Below are positions 1 to 8,053 of a DNA stretch of 16,483 nucleotides, in pieces; position 1 is the first letter of the stretch, and each line of letters opens with the position of its first letter. Both the position numbers and the translations under genes were made by a program. Location: the NCBI GenBank assembly GCA_025529335.1, contig JAMYHX010000699.1, positions 1-16,483 of the forward strand, read 5' to 3'. The DNA is from Rhizopus sp. PT2906 (taxonomy: Eukaryota > Mucoromycota > Mucoromycetes > Mucorales > Rhizopodaceae). The notes under the pieces were generated by a model. The model was given only the letters and a program-made list of their open reading frames with translations, searched no databases and was not told where the DNA came from.

Positions 1-1
1 T

Positions 2-127
2 GATGCTCAACACGTGTCCTGGACTGACAACAGTCGTTCGTTTCATCACTCAACTGGAGGCTTTCAGGCAGCCAAAAAGAGAGTTAGGAACATTCGATTG
101 GAATCTTTACAGGGGGCTAGTAGTTAG
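2..127 (+). other. Open reading frame entering from the left edge (possible gene end or relic)
   Basis: One frame is open from the window edge to a TAG at 125-127, giving 41 residues rich in Ser, Arg and Gln. It could be the last exon of a gene lying mostly to the left, or a relic. Positions 1-460 are less AT-rich than what follows, and an AATAAATAAATA stretch lies near 477-488, which would suit a 3' end. No family is recognised, and a short open frame like this is expected fairly often by chance. Confidence 0.2.
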
Positions 128-140
128 TTGGGAGCTAGTT

Positions 141-165
141 ATCTGAGATCACAGCTGTGACAGAT
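141..165. repeat. Palindrome with extended dyad
   Basis: TCACAGCTGTGA at 149-160 is a perfect 12-bp palindrome with a CAGCTG (E-box type) core. Flanking ATCTG (141-145) and CAGAT (161-165) also pair, with a three-base bulge on the left. It may be a binding site for a dimeric factor or chance. The two flanking ORF scraps do not explain it. Confidence 0.5.
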
Positions 166-603
166 AGTTGATGATGCTTCCTGCTGTCTGGCTGGCGCAA
201 AGGGGTACATAAGCTAGTTAGCAACTGATAAGGCTCAGCTAATGCATACCCCAACAGTACGCCTGTTACTGCGGGTCTTTGCAGGCTGCTCTGGTATTTG
301 ATGGTTTTTATGGGTGCCTGGTCCTTTGTTCTGATGGTCAATGGCCGACCTAAAGAATGCCGTTGCAGTAGCAATCAGAACCTTTAAAAGCCTTTTGGCA
401 TCGTTGCCGATCTCTTTTTTTTCTTCTCTTTTAGGTTTTCTTTGGTGCAAAGCATTTGCTTTTGGGAATAATCTTTAATAAATAAATATATTTTTTGAAA
501 TAACTTTTGCTATTGTCTTTATTGAACATAAAGATTCTTTTCTAAATCATGCAAGTTACTATATTGAAGATATGCTACAGCATTAGAGCTATATCAATGC
601 TCA

Positions 604-804
604 ATGGATACAGTCACACCCTCATTACGCATCATTGATCAACTTAATACTGAGAAGCTCACAAGAATCCAAGCTACAGTAGAATTAATGAGTGCAAAAC
701 CATTTAAACACCACAATAAAATACTCGATTGTTTGACAGCTGTTGTCAATAGATTGAGAGTATATCAAGGCATTTGCTTTATGAAACAAGATGTAATACT
801 ATGA
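604..804 (+). CDS. Hypothetical small ORF, 66 aa
   Basis: ATG-initiated frame of 66 codons ending in TGA. The middle (about residues 15-50) is Leu/Ile/Val-rich with regularly spaced charges and would form one or two amphipathic helices. I do not recognise it. A GTAAGT follows immediately after the stop at 805, and a GTAATA inside the last codons offers an alternative donor, so a further exon near 845 is possible. No clear promoter is seen. It could be a small real gene, an exon of a gene with undetected exons, or chance. Confidence 0.28.
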   Translation: MDTVTPSLRIIDQLNTEKLTRIQATVELMSAKPFKHHNKILDCLTAVVNRLRVYQGICFMKQDVIL

Positions 805-1249
805 GTAAGTAGTATGATTCTACTGAGTTGGTAGAAAGCATCCAAAAGTTGTCATGTAAAAGAGACTATAAAGATGTTATACTGTTAAATGTTCTACTTG
901 CAACGTAAATCCAATTCTCTTACTTTTTAAGTGAAAAATAATCAACATATTATGAGAAGAGTATAAACACATTCAATGCACTACTATATGTTTGCTGATA
1001 TTAAGCCCATAAAGAGTGGTAGGGCACAAATAAAGCTATTGTTAGAAGCACATTTTATAAGCTATGTCATTTTGAGTTGTAGCATTCAGTATAAATCGAA
1101 TTATATGATGCATTTTTCACTTGAACAGCCTTCAGTTTCCTTTCAAAAGAGCACTTTGCAGTTTGGAGAAGTATTGCCTTTTTTGGATTTTGCAGTGCCC
1201 CTAGTATTACCCATTAAAATCCCGTACAACAAACCTTGCGAGCCAGACC
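805..1249. other. Intergenic stretch, no supported gene
   Basis: AT-rich sequence. A 102-codon frame on + (976-1284) covers much of it, but its composition is not protein-like and it runs into the tandem repeat that follows. I see no splice-linked coding pattern or RNA gene. Confidence 0.5.
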
Positions 1250-1319
1250 GCTCTCATTATGGCTCTCATTATGTCTCTTACTAATGCTTTCGCTATGGCT
1301 TTTTCTATGGCTCTCTGTG
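1250..1319 (+). repeat. Degenerate 12-bp tandem repeat
   Basis: Two exact copies of GCTCTCATTATG (1250-1261, 1262-1273) are followed by decayed units ending at 1286, 1297, 1309 and 1319, most ending in CTATG or similar. Because the period is a multiple of three, several frames stay open. One + frame, open from about 1222 to 1411, would encode a Leu/Trp-rich hydrophobic run followed by a basic tail. This is probably a decayed minisatellite, though a short membrane peptide cannot be excluded. Confidence 0.7.
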
Positions 1320-1499
1320 TACATTCGAAAAGCCGTTTATAAGAAAACAGTATCTAAAGTATTGCAGGGCCAAGTAAAAGAAAGCTTTGTTAATCTTTTC
1401 ATGAAAACGTAATCAATTGAAGTAACCAATTGAGACTAGGAGCATTGTATGAAGGCAATCATGCATTTGGCGCATGGGCTATTTTTTTTTTTTCCTTTT

Positions 1500-1690
1500 G
1501 AAGAACGTGCGTTAGCCAATGAGAAGCCTTGAGCGTTTATCCCAATAAGAGAGTCAATCTGCCAATCACTTTGTGACGTCGAAGAGCTCTCTTTCTCTCT
1601 TTCTTTCTCTTTTTAAAGGGTTTTTTTTTATTTTTTTATTTATTACTTATATCTTGCTGAGCAAGCGTTAAAACTGAGTTGGTTGCATAC
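1500..1690 (+). promoter_or_regulatory. Promoter region of the Sgf73 gene
   Basis: GCCAAT occurs at 1515-1520 and again at 1561-1566, matching the CCAAT box bound by the Hap/NF-Y complex. TGACGTC at 1574-1580 is a CRE/ATF-type core. A CT-rich tract (about 1588-1612) and T-runs then lead to the ATG at 1691, a layout typical of fungal promoters. No strong TATA box is seen. Factor assignments are inferred from the motifs only. Confidence 0.6.
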
Positions 1691-3297
1691 ATGTCTTCTA
1701 ACGGAAATCATAAGAAACATACACATGCCAGAGGTTAATTGTAGTCATTTTTAAAAAAACAACTTTATATAAATCAACCACAATAGATCTTTTAACTGAA
1801 GAACAACAACACACTTTGAGAAGCAAAGTGAATAAAATAGAAAAACTTCGATCAGGTAGTTTAGTAACTGCTATTTTCTTTTTTCTGTCTGTGTGTATTT
1901 GTGTTTAGTATTATAAGCTTATCTTTGGTGTGTATTTAGAAATAGTCTCGCTATCAAAACCTCTTTTACAATCAGGGGCAAATTGGCCTAAACATGTCAC
2001 AACGGGTACTTTGGCGATTTTTCAAGACGAAGAGAGTTGGAATAGTATCAATAGAATCCATAAAAGACCAAAGATAATGGGAGATATCAAAGGATCATCA
2101 TGGAGTTCGATAAAGGATACACTCAATTTAAATTCAGAAGGTAAAATGAACAATGGAAACAACAATAAAGATTGGTGTCTCACAACAGATTTATAAAAAG
2201 ATGAAAGTCGTTCAGAAAGTGAATCATCAACAGATATAGTCAAATTTAATACAGATGATATGGTAACACTAGGCTCAATGCCAATGGAAGAAGAAACGAT
2301 TGTGGTAAAGTGTAGTAATTGTCAAAGACCTGTTCTGCCAAGCAAATTTAGGAAACACGCAGGTAAAGCGATAAATAAGGATGTAGATCATGTGTAAACA
2401 GAATTTCTTTTTAGAAACATGCTTGGGTGATAGATTAATGTCTAGTGCTTTATCAAATCAAGAGTATGCATTGAAATCATCTGATAAAAAGAGGAGGCTG
2501 CGTCCTGGTAGTATCGAAGGTAACCTTATATATTCAAATAAGCTCTTTCCCTTGATTACTCACCCCATCAAAGATACAGATACAGATACAGAATCAAATG
2601 GAAAACCAATACTTGAAAAGAAAAAAAGTAAGAAACTAAGGAGAGGAAAAGGTAAATCTGGTAGTTCTATCATAGATTATATTCTTATGTTCCAACTAAA
2701 AGATTAAATAAACCATAACTAAAGCACCCTTGGACTTGGATAAGCAATGTGGAGTGATATATGGCCCAGATGGTCTTCCCTGTACAAGATCAATAAAATG
2801 TAAAACTCACTCGATGAGTGCCAAACGCGCAGTAGAAGGCAGATCTCAGCCATATAATGTACTCTTGGCAGCATACCAAAAGAAGCCTATTATAAAGTCC
2901 ATTGGTGAGAAAAATCAAAAAAGAAGAATGAATGATTTCGTCTCTGTTCAAACATTAACCCCGAGTCATAGGAAATGATATTGTGCTAAATGACTCAGAA
3001 CAGCTATTGAAGCATCATAAAAAACTGCAAGAAAAATCATTGTTATTACACTCAAATAAGCCATCAAAAAGCGAACCACTGGCTAAACAAGGCAAGGAGG
3101 AAGAGTTTTATGCTGATTCTGACGAAGAGTTGGAAAATGTGATGCAAGCCCTACAATTTAGCCAACCTAGACCATTAGCAGAAAAACATTATTCTTACAC
3201 TAAACGCAAACGCCAATGCATCCGGTTGAGGACCATTTTATTAGACGCCATAACACCTAAAATAGGGATAGAAAATGACGGATTTCGACATAGTTAA
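1691..3297 (+). CDS. SGF73: SAGA complex subunit Sgf73 / ataxin-7 homologue (SCA7 domain), 8 exons
   Basis: Exons by eye: 1691-1733, 1787-1855, 1940-2140, 2201-2362, 2415-2519, 2574-2651, 2725-2904, 2972-3297, giving 387 aa with the frame kept throughout. A C-x2-C-x11-H-x3-C zinc finger uses Cys142, Cys145, His157 and Cys161, the last supplied by the next exon. The SCA7 domain (about 220-279) has Cys228, Cys239, Cys245 and His248 and the motifs CKTHSM, KRAV, GRSQP and LLAAY. Lys/Arg-rich linkers surround it, and the tail has an acidic patch and a basic stretch. In yeast, Sgf73 ties the Ubp8-Sgf11-Sus1 deubiquitinase module to SAGA, and its SCA7 domain contacts nucleosomes. All seven introns are phase 1. 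Intron 5 (2520-2573) is 54 nt with no in-frame stop, so it may be retained. The last acceptor could instead be 2998, nine codons shorter. Identity is firm; exact ends are less so. Confidence 0.9.
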
Positions 3298-3364
3298 AGA
3301 CAAGGAAGCACTAAAAATGCTTTTGGCTTCAAAAAGTATAATTATATTGTACATACATTGCATA

Positions 3365-3370
3365 AATAAA
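3365..3370 (+). terminator. AATAAA poly(A) signal of the Sgf73 gene
   Basis: AATAAA lies 68 nt after the Sgf73 stop codon, a suitable distance for the 3' end of this transcript. Confidence 0.5.
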
Positions 3371-3679
3371 CTTGGATTAAAAAGTACCTCATATAACCCC
3401 GGTACCTGGATTATGGGGTAAAGAAGGAAAGGAGAGAGTGAGGGGAAGGAGTGATGTTGCACATGCCATGTGAATGCCCAGAGTAACTGTGTATTATTGA
3501 TCTTCTCTCTCTAAATTTTCATTTCTAGATGGGAATTGAATTGTCACATTGACATCAAAGCCCTCTTTTTTAAGTTTAAAAGAAAAAGAGACATCAGCAC
3601 TCTTTCTTCTTTCTCTCTCTCTCTCTTTTTCTTTCTTCCCTTCTTTCTTTATATTTTGCTTATCTTGTTCTCAATAGCA
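3371..3679 (+). promoter_or_regulatory. Intergenic region and promoter of the GATA-factor gene
   Basis: There is no coding signal. A long CT tract (about 3600-3650, including repeated TC units) sits just before the ATG at 3680, as in many fungal promoters. The rest is unremarkable AT-rich DNA. Confidence 0.45.
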
Positions 3680-4714
3680 ATGATGTTTAGAGAAAGGTAA
3701 AAACATGATATAAAAGGAAAAGAAAAGAGCCTAATATAAACATTAGAGATGGGATCGCAGATAAACGATATGGAAATGATAAGGACAACAATAATAGTTT
3801 ACCATCTATCAATACACTATTATCTATGAATAACGTAAGCCTATCTGCATCAGCTCAACCAAAATACCACAATGCCACTCCATCCACTCATACTACACAA
3901 TATGAACCTATTCCAACTCATGCCAATCAAAGCCCATTCTCTGTTCTACATCAACCTCAAAACTTACGAAATGAACCCACATCTATGTTACCCATCTTTG
4001 TAAAAGATAAGCAACATACGTCTCCAATAGAAATGATTTTGACACCTTCATCCTTTTCAACACAAACCGCAGAGCATGATGTCAATGAGGTAACTATGAA
4101 TACATATATTGGAGAAGGCTCAAAGTAATGTTTAAGATTATATACCATTGCTCAATCATTGGAAAACTCATAAGAGAAAAGTCAAGTGCTGAGCTCAACG
4201 ATATATATACAATAAAGCCTTGGTTGGATGAGATGATCGATAAAGCAAACCAGCTATTGAATGCTTTACTTCGATTAAGAAAGCAACAGATGGCTGCGGA
4301 GCAGATGCTAAATGCACACCAAACATCTGCTAATTTAGATGAGAGGGTACTTATTTTTAATTCGAATGACTCATTTTATATAAAAAAAAGGATCTCACAT
4401 CTATCTTTTTGTTAGTATGCTGTGCCTTTGAGAAAGCGTAAAAGGCGGGTAAGTTGAAGAAGAACCAATACAGCCTGAATGCTAAAGTTTATGCAATAGA
4501 GGTTAAGCTTTCAAGGTCAATGTCATTCATGCAATACCTCCGAAACGCCTGAATGGAGAAGAGGTCCAAACGGTGCTCGCACATTATGCAATGCCTGTGG
4601 TCTTCGTAAGTTGGAAAGAGGATTGGTAGGATTGCACAACTACTAATAAATCGAGTAGATTATGCCAAGCTTTCAAAGAAGAACAAGCACAGCGATGACA
4701 CGAGTATGAAGTGA
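3680..4714 (+). CDS. GATA-type zinc-finger transcription factor, NsdD/SUB-1-like, 6 exons
   Basis: Exons: 3680-3696, 3747-4124, 4175-4346, 4416-4448, 4500-4605, 4659-4714, giving 253 aa. The N-terminal half is Ser/Thr/Pro/Asn-rich and carries the short motif LPSINTLLS. A Leu/Gln-rich helical stretch (about 133-185) may form a coiled coil. A basic RKRKRR segment precedes one zinc finger of form C-x2-C-x18-C-x2-C (Cys208, Cys211, Cys230, Cys233) with PEWRRGPNGARTLCNACGL followed by HYAKL. The x18 spacing and HYAKL put it with Aspergillus NsdD and Neurospora SUB-1, regulators of sexual development, rather than with nitrogen or siderophore GATA factors. Intron 5 has a TACTAAT branch-point match. 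The protein is shorter than the ascomycete relatives. Its role in this fungus is unknown. ATG 3683 is an equally possible start. Confidence 0.88.
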
Positions 4715-5101
4715 CTTGTGCGTTTGTGATGTCAAAATTAGGTTAAACTTCCCTCGGAACAATGGATAAAAAGAAGAAAAAAAAACGTGTAAATCATTTA
4801 TGCCATCGGTATCCAGGGTGTAACATCTTAGCATTGCTTTCCTCCTTCTTTTAATAAGTCTAGAAATGCCCTTTCGTTTCATTCTATCTATTTATATGCC
4901 CTGATCCCCCCCTTCCCTTTCTTTTTTTGTGTATATATTTTTAACATAGCGCTTAAACTTTTATTGTCACCTTTGTCATCATCAACCCTTTTTTATGTTT
5001 TTTTCTATTAAAAGCTTGTCGGTGTCTTCTTTTTTATTCCCTATTAAAAGCCATTTTGTGCCAATATCCGAAATAGCGGAGAGACGTCGTTGGTAGAACC
5101 A
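4715..5101. other. Intergenic, pyrimidine-rich
   Basis: This holds the 3' end of the GATA gene and T/C-rich stretches (about 4905-5040). The small open frames here look like noise. I see no canonical AATAAA on + close to the GATA stop. Confidence 0.5.
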
Positions 5102-5360
5102 ATGAGTGTGTTTTATACCAACATCTCTAAATGCACTCAATCCCTCAAAGCAAGCTGTGAAAAGGTAACTTGTTTTGATTTTTCATACTTTCCTTTTTTA
5201 GGCTCTCGCTTTTTTTTTTTCCCTAGAAAACATCTAAAAACTTGTTTATATCTTATGATTACCTGGTATATATCTCTTCTTTTTATGTCATCCTTTCTTT
5301 TAGATTAGTTTTAGCACACGGTCCGAAGAGCAATACCATAAGACCTATGTGAAAGTGTAA
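5102..5360 (+). CDS. Possible three-exon small gene, 52 aa, unknown
   Basis: Proposed exons 5102-5164, 5227-5265 and 5304-5360 join in phase 0 and end in TAA. The donors are GTAACT and GTATAT. The acceptors are CCCTAG after a T-run and TTTTAG. The middle is Lys/Tyr-rich and the C-terminus charged (SEEQYHKTYVKV). A T/C-rich stretch lies upstream. I recognise no family. Against it: the second intron would be only 38 nt, an alternative acceptor at 5201 leads to a stop, and the product is very short. Treat it as a hypothesis. Confidence 0.28.
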
Positions 5361-5850
5361 CGGTTTGGTTTATAAAAATCGTGAGATACAGGGACAATCG
5401 ATCGAATGATAAAGCCAATAGAAAAATGAGGAACAGAACGCCAAGTAGACATATGGACGTCCCTTGTGAGCTATCACATTTAAGTTTCGTGCAATGGGAT
5501 TTATAAGCTTCTGAAACCGGTGTCATACACTGTGTATCAATATATCAGTCATGCCCTTCTTTCCTCTTTTTTGTTTTGTTCTGATTTGTCCATGTCTAAA
5601 TAGCTACAAGCTTATATTGATGTAAGACAAAGTTAGAATAGGATATCCATTAAAAATACTTTACATAAAGGCAGGGCTTCCTTCTTAATCAAGAAACCTC
5701 TTTATTCAATCAAAAGAAGAATTAGTATTGCTTTGCTTTTATATGAACGTGTTTACTATTTTATTAAAAACAGAACTCCTTGCTTCGTCACATCTGCCAT
5801 TTTCTCCAGACTCTAAAACCTGGCTATTATGCACACAATGCCAACAGCTC
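5361..5850. other. Gene-poor AT-rich DNA
   Basis: I see no supported gene. A 71-codon minus-strand frame (5311-5526) overlaps the possible last exon of the small gene and has no recognisable motif. A + strand frame open from about 5768 to 5888 contains a C-x2-C pair, but it overlaps a better minus-strand frame and continues nowhere. Confidence 0.4.
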
Positions 5851-6048
5851 CTATTTCACTCTACAGGCCTGATTTATTTGCAGATCTAACCCTCCAATAC
5901 CATCAATAACTTCATTGCATGGATTCAATAAGAGCGGTCTTTTCAACCTCTTGGCACGACTAGTGAGCATACCTTGACAGAGCATCATGTGTTCAATGCT
6001 ACACAACTGATTGACAGCATCGGTATTTGCTTCGTAAAGCCTTGTATA
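5851..6048 (-). other. Coding-like minus-strand fragment, 65 aa, possible exon or relic
   Basis: The frame is open between stops and reads as natural protein: a helical start (RLYEANTDAVNQL), a basic RAKRLKR patch, then an acidic/hydrophobic end and TAG at 5851-5853. A plausible acceptor (ACAAG, intron side ending at 6041) precedes it, so it could be a 3' exon. No partner exon was found upstream. The 67-codon minus frame at 6078-6281 is not in an obvious splice relation with it. The family is unknown. Confidence 0.25.
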
Positions 6049-6077
6049 TCATGCCTTTTTGGTGTTTTGAAATGATT

Positions 6078-6428
6078 TCAATAGTACAAATGGGAAAGTA
6101 GGTTCGTTTTATACGTTAAAGAGCTGCGTATGCCATTTTCTGACTTCATATTTATTCTTCTGGGTGTGCTCTTTACATATACGTATAAATGCCAGGTAGG
6201 CTCTATGCCAGCTTGGTGATGTCTATGGCATATGTCAAACCTTCCACCAAAAGACGCCTCACTGAAGTTGATAATGTGCAAGAATGTTTACGCTGGTGTT
6301 GGAAAAGGGGGCAGATCATTCGCTGTTTACCCAAGAAGAATAAGTATATTTGTTGTACCTGTACGCACAAAGCATATATAAATATCGAGTCTTACCAAAT
6401 AAATAGACCAATCTCACCGAGATTTTAA
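6078..6428. other. Overlapping short ORFs on both strands, unresolved
   Basis: A 67-codon minus frame (6078-6281) and a 79-codon plus frame (6189-6428) overlap. The plus frame is Cys- and Lys-rich (CLRWCWKRG, then a C-x-C pair). Neither shows a known domain or convincing splice links. The stretch may be a relic of a mobile-element gene. Confidence 0.2.
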
Positions 6429-6650
6429 AATGCTTAAAGTCTCTATACAACATATTTCCAAGAGGTGGTTTGATTATCTAGTAATGCTATGTAAGAAAGT
6501 CTCAGTCAATTAGCATGATAAATAGAAGTAAATACTTGGAAGCAACCCACACTCTTGCTGCACCAAAGCCAAGTTGTTTTGTCTTTTGAGACTCGACGCC
6601 CAGAGTTTCGTACATAGGTACTGCTGTAAAGGATTAAAGGATAATGATCT

Positions 6651-6797
6651 TTATGAATCAGCCTGTTTTTTCATGCTTTCTTCGTATTGTTGCGCAAACA
6701 GTACTTGTGGAATTTCATCAGAAATTGTGCTGATATCAATGTAAAATATACTATCGATGTTTATGGTGCTGGTTAGGTATGATGCATGTCTTATTCG
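6651..6797 (-). other. Coding-like minus-strand fragment, 48 aa, C-terminal-exon-like
   Basis: The open frame ends in TAA at 6651-6653. The sequence looks protein-like, with alternating Ile/Asp (NIDSIFYIDIS) followed by a charged tail (QYEESMKKQADS) typical of a soluble protein C-terminus. No upstream exon could be linked; DNA to the right is AT-rich with many stops. I do not recognise it. Confidence 0.22.
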
Positions 6798-6827
6798 TCA
6801 AGCTTGAAGGGAGTAAACTGTATTGGC

Positions 6828-6898
6828 AAGATATTAGCCAATATCTTAAATCTGTATAGTTGACAGATTAAATCCATTAAAGTTTCTAATTAGGAAAC
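6828..6898. repeat. Cluster of three small inverted repeats
   Basis: AAGATATT/AATATCTT pairs perfectly around AGCC (6828-6847). It is followed by AATCTG/CAGATT a few bases on, then GTTTC/GAAAC around TAATTAG. Three adjacent dyads in about 70 bp is more than expected, although AT-rich DNA makes short dyads common. The function is unknown. Confidence 0.4.
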
Positions 6899-7052
6899 AT
6901 GTTGCTTTTTCATGTTCTGTAGCTATATCAGATCATTTACTATTAATGTCGTTTTCAGTTTGGGTTCGCATGTCTAGCAATGATCGAAGGAGATAAACAA
7001 TATCACTAATTGTATCTCAGATTGAATGAAGCAGTAACTGTTTATTAAGAGG

Positions 7053-7073
7053 AAAAAAAAAAAAAAAAAAAAA
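7053..7073 (+). repeat. 21-nt poly(A) run
   Basis: An uninterrupted A21 is followed by GAAGAAG. It could be slippage in AT-rich DNA or the trace of a retrotransposed insertion. No clear target-site duplication is visible next to it. Confidence 0.7.
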
Positions 7074-7193
7074 GAAGAAGCTATTGAAGCGCTTCTTGAT
7101 GCATGTGAAGAAAGTGGTCACAGCATCTTGACATTTCTTAATCTATCATATCATCACAATAAGATCTTCAAACGTACGGAGATTTCATTATAG
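7074..7193 (+). pseudogene. Coding-like fragment after the A tract, possible multicopy-family relic
   Basis: A frame running out of the A21 tract reads about 39 residues to TAG at 7191-7193. It begins EEAIEALLDACEESG and continues SILTFLNL. The pattern of an acidic helix, a Leu-Leu-x-x-Cys core, then Gly and a hydrophobic segment resembles short helical domains found in repeated genes of fungi. That resemblance is from memory and weak. There is no start codon apart from the A tract and no continuation. Confidence 0.22.
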
Positions 7194-7245
7194 ATTGTCA
7201 AACATTACTACGATGATAGATTGATACGCCCTCCCTTGTGATGAT
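7140..7245. repeat. Crossed pair of 10-bp inverted repeats
   Basis: AATCTATCAT (7140-7149) is matched exactly by ATGATAGATT (7213-7222). The adjoining ATCATCACAA (7150-7159) is matched exactly by TTGTGATGAT (7236-7245). The arms run A-B-A'-B', so the pairings cross rather than nest. This may reflect a rearranged foldback sequence. Confidence 0.5.
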
Positions 7246-8053
7246 TTACTGTGGCAAAAACTATTGCCGTGAAAGGAAAAAAAAGAAAACTATGTGATCA
7301 TTGTGTCACATTATCTACAAAAATCAAATGGTATATTTCTCACAGTGCCGCTGGCACAGTCTTTTCAGAAAGTAAAGTCGCATTTTTGCAGTGTTTATAA
7401 TACAATTTATACGAAAAAGCAATAGGTCAGCGCGACATATCCTTCTGGAAATGGTGTAAATTTTGTCCTTTTTGAAAAAATAAAGGGTGCTATCTAGAAA
7501 ATAGCCGCGATTTTTTGGTTAACATGATATTTTTATTGATGGTCCAATTGAGCGCTAAAATATAAAACAAATAAACGTCCGCCCGGACCAGATCAATCCG
7601 TTTGGAAGCAAATAGTAGCGAAAAAAAAAAAAACTCCTTATGAGTACAAGGGTAAAAAATGTAAAGGAAAGTGATAAGTAGAGTTATCGATGGAGAGTTA
7701 AAGGAATTGATTTAACCATACAAGAAGTTTTTGACCATGGGGATGCTTAGTAGAGATCAATTTGTTATGGTGTAGCTGATTTAATTCATGTAGTAGGGAT
7801 CATATAATTGGTCATCGCTGAGACCAGGTGAGGGCTAGGTTTGGGGGAACCGAAGGGCGTAAAGGAAGCATATTCAGTAGGAATGACAATGGATCTCGTA
7901 TAGTATCAGGCATGAATTAGATGTTGGTGCATATCAAGGCAATCGCAATTTTTTTGGTGACCTAGCATCTGTGAATGTTGAGCAGGAGGGCATAATCAAA
8001 CTTTTTTTTTGTTCAAATCCTTGTTTCAACCAAGAAGAATCTTGGCAGTCATC
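7246..8053. other. Gene-poor stretch with small hairpins
   Basis: No gene is supported. Small perfect dyads include GTGCC/GGCAC near 7346 and GTCCG/CGGAC near 7577. An A run lies near 7620. Short frames around 7730-7980 are broken by many stops. This looks like decayed repetitive DNA between the unique genes. Confidence 0.45.

Noticed and set aside
976..1284. 102-codon plus-strand ORF
   Set aside because: Composition is unlike protein, it runs into the 12-bp repeat, and no splice partner or family was seen.
2022..2243. 73-codon minus-strand ORF inside the Sgf73 gene
   Set aside because: Antisense to exon 3 and intron 3 of a well-supported gene; no motif.
3601..3650. CT-rich tract as a satellite repeat
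   Set aside because: Such tracts directly precede start codons at two genes here, which fits a promoter or leader feature better.
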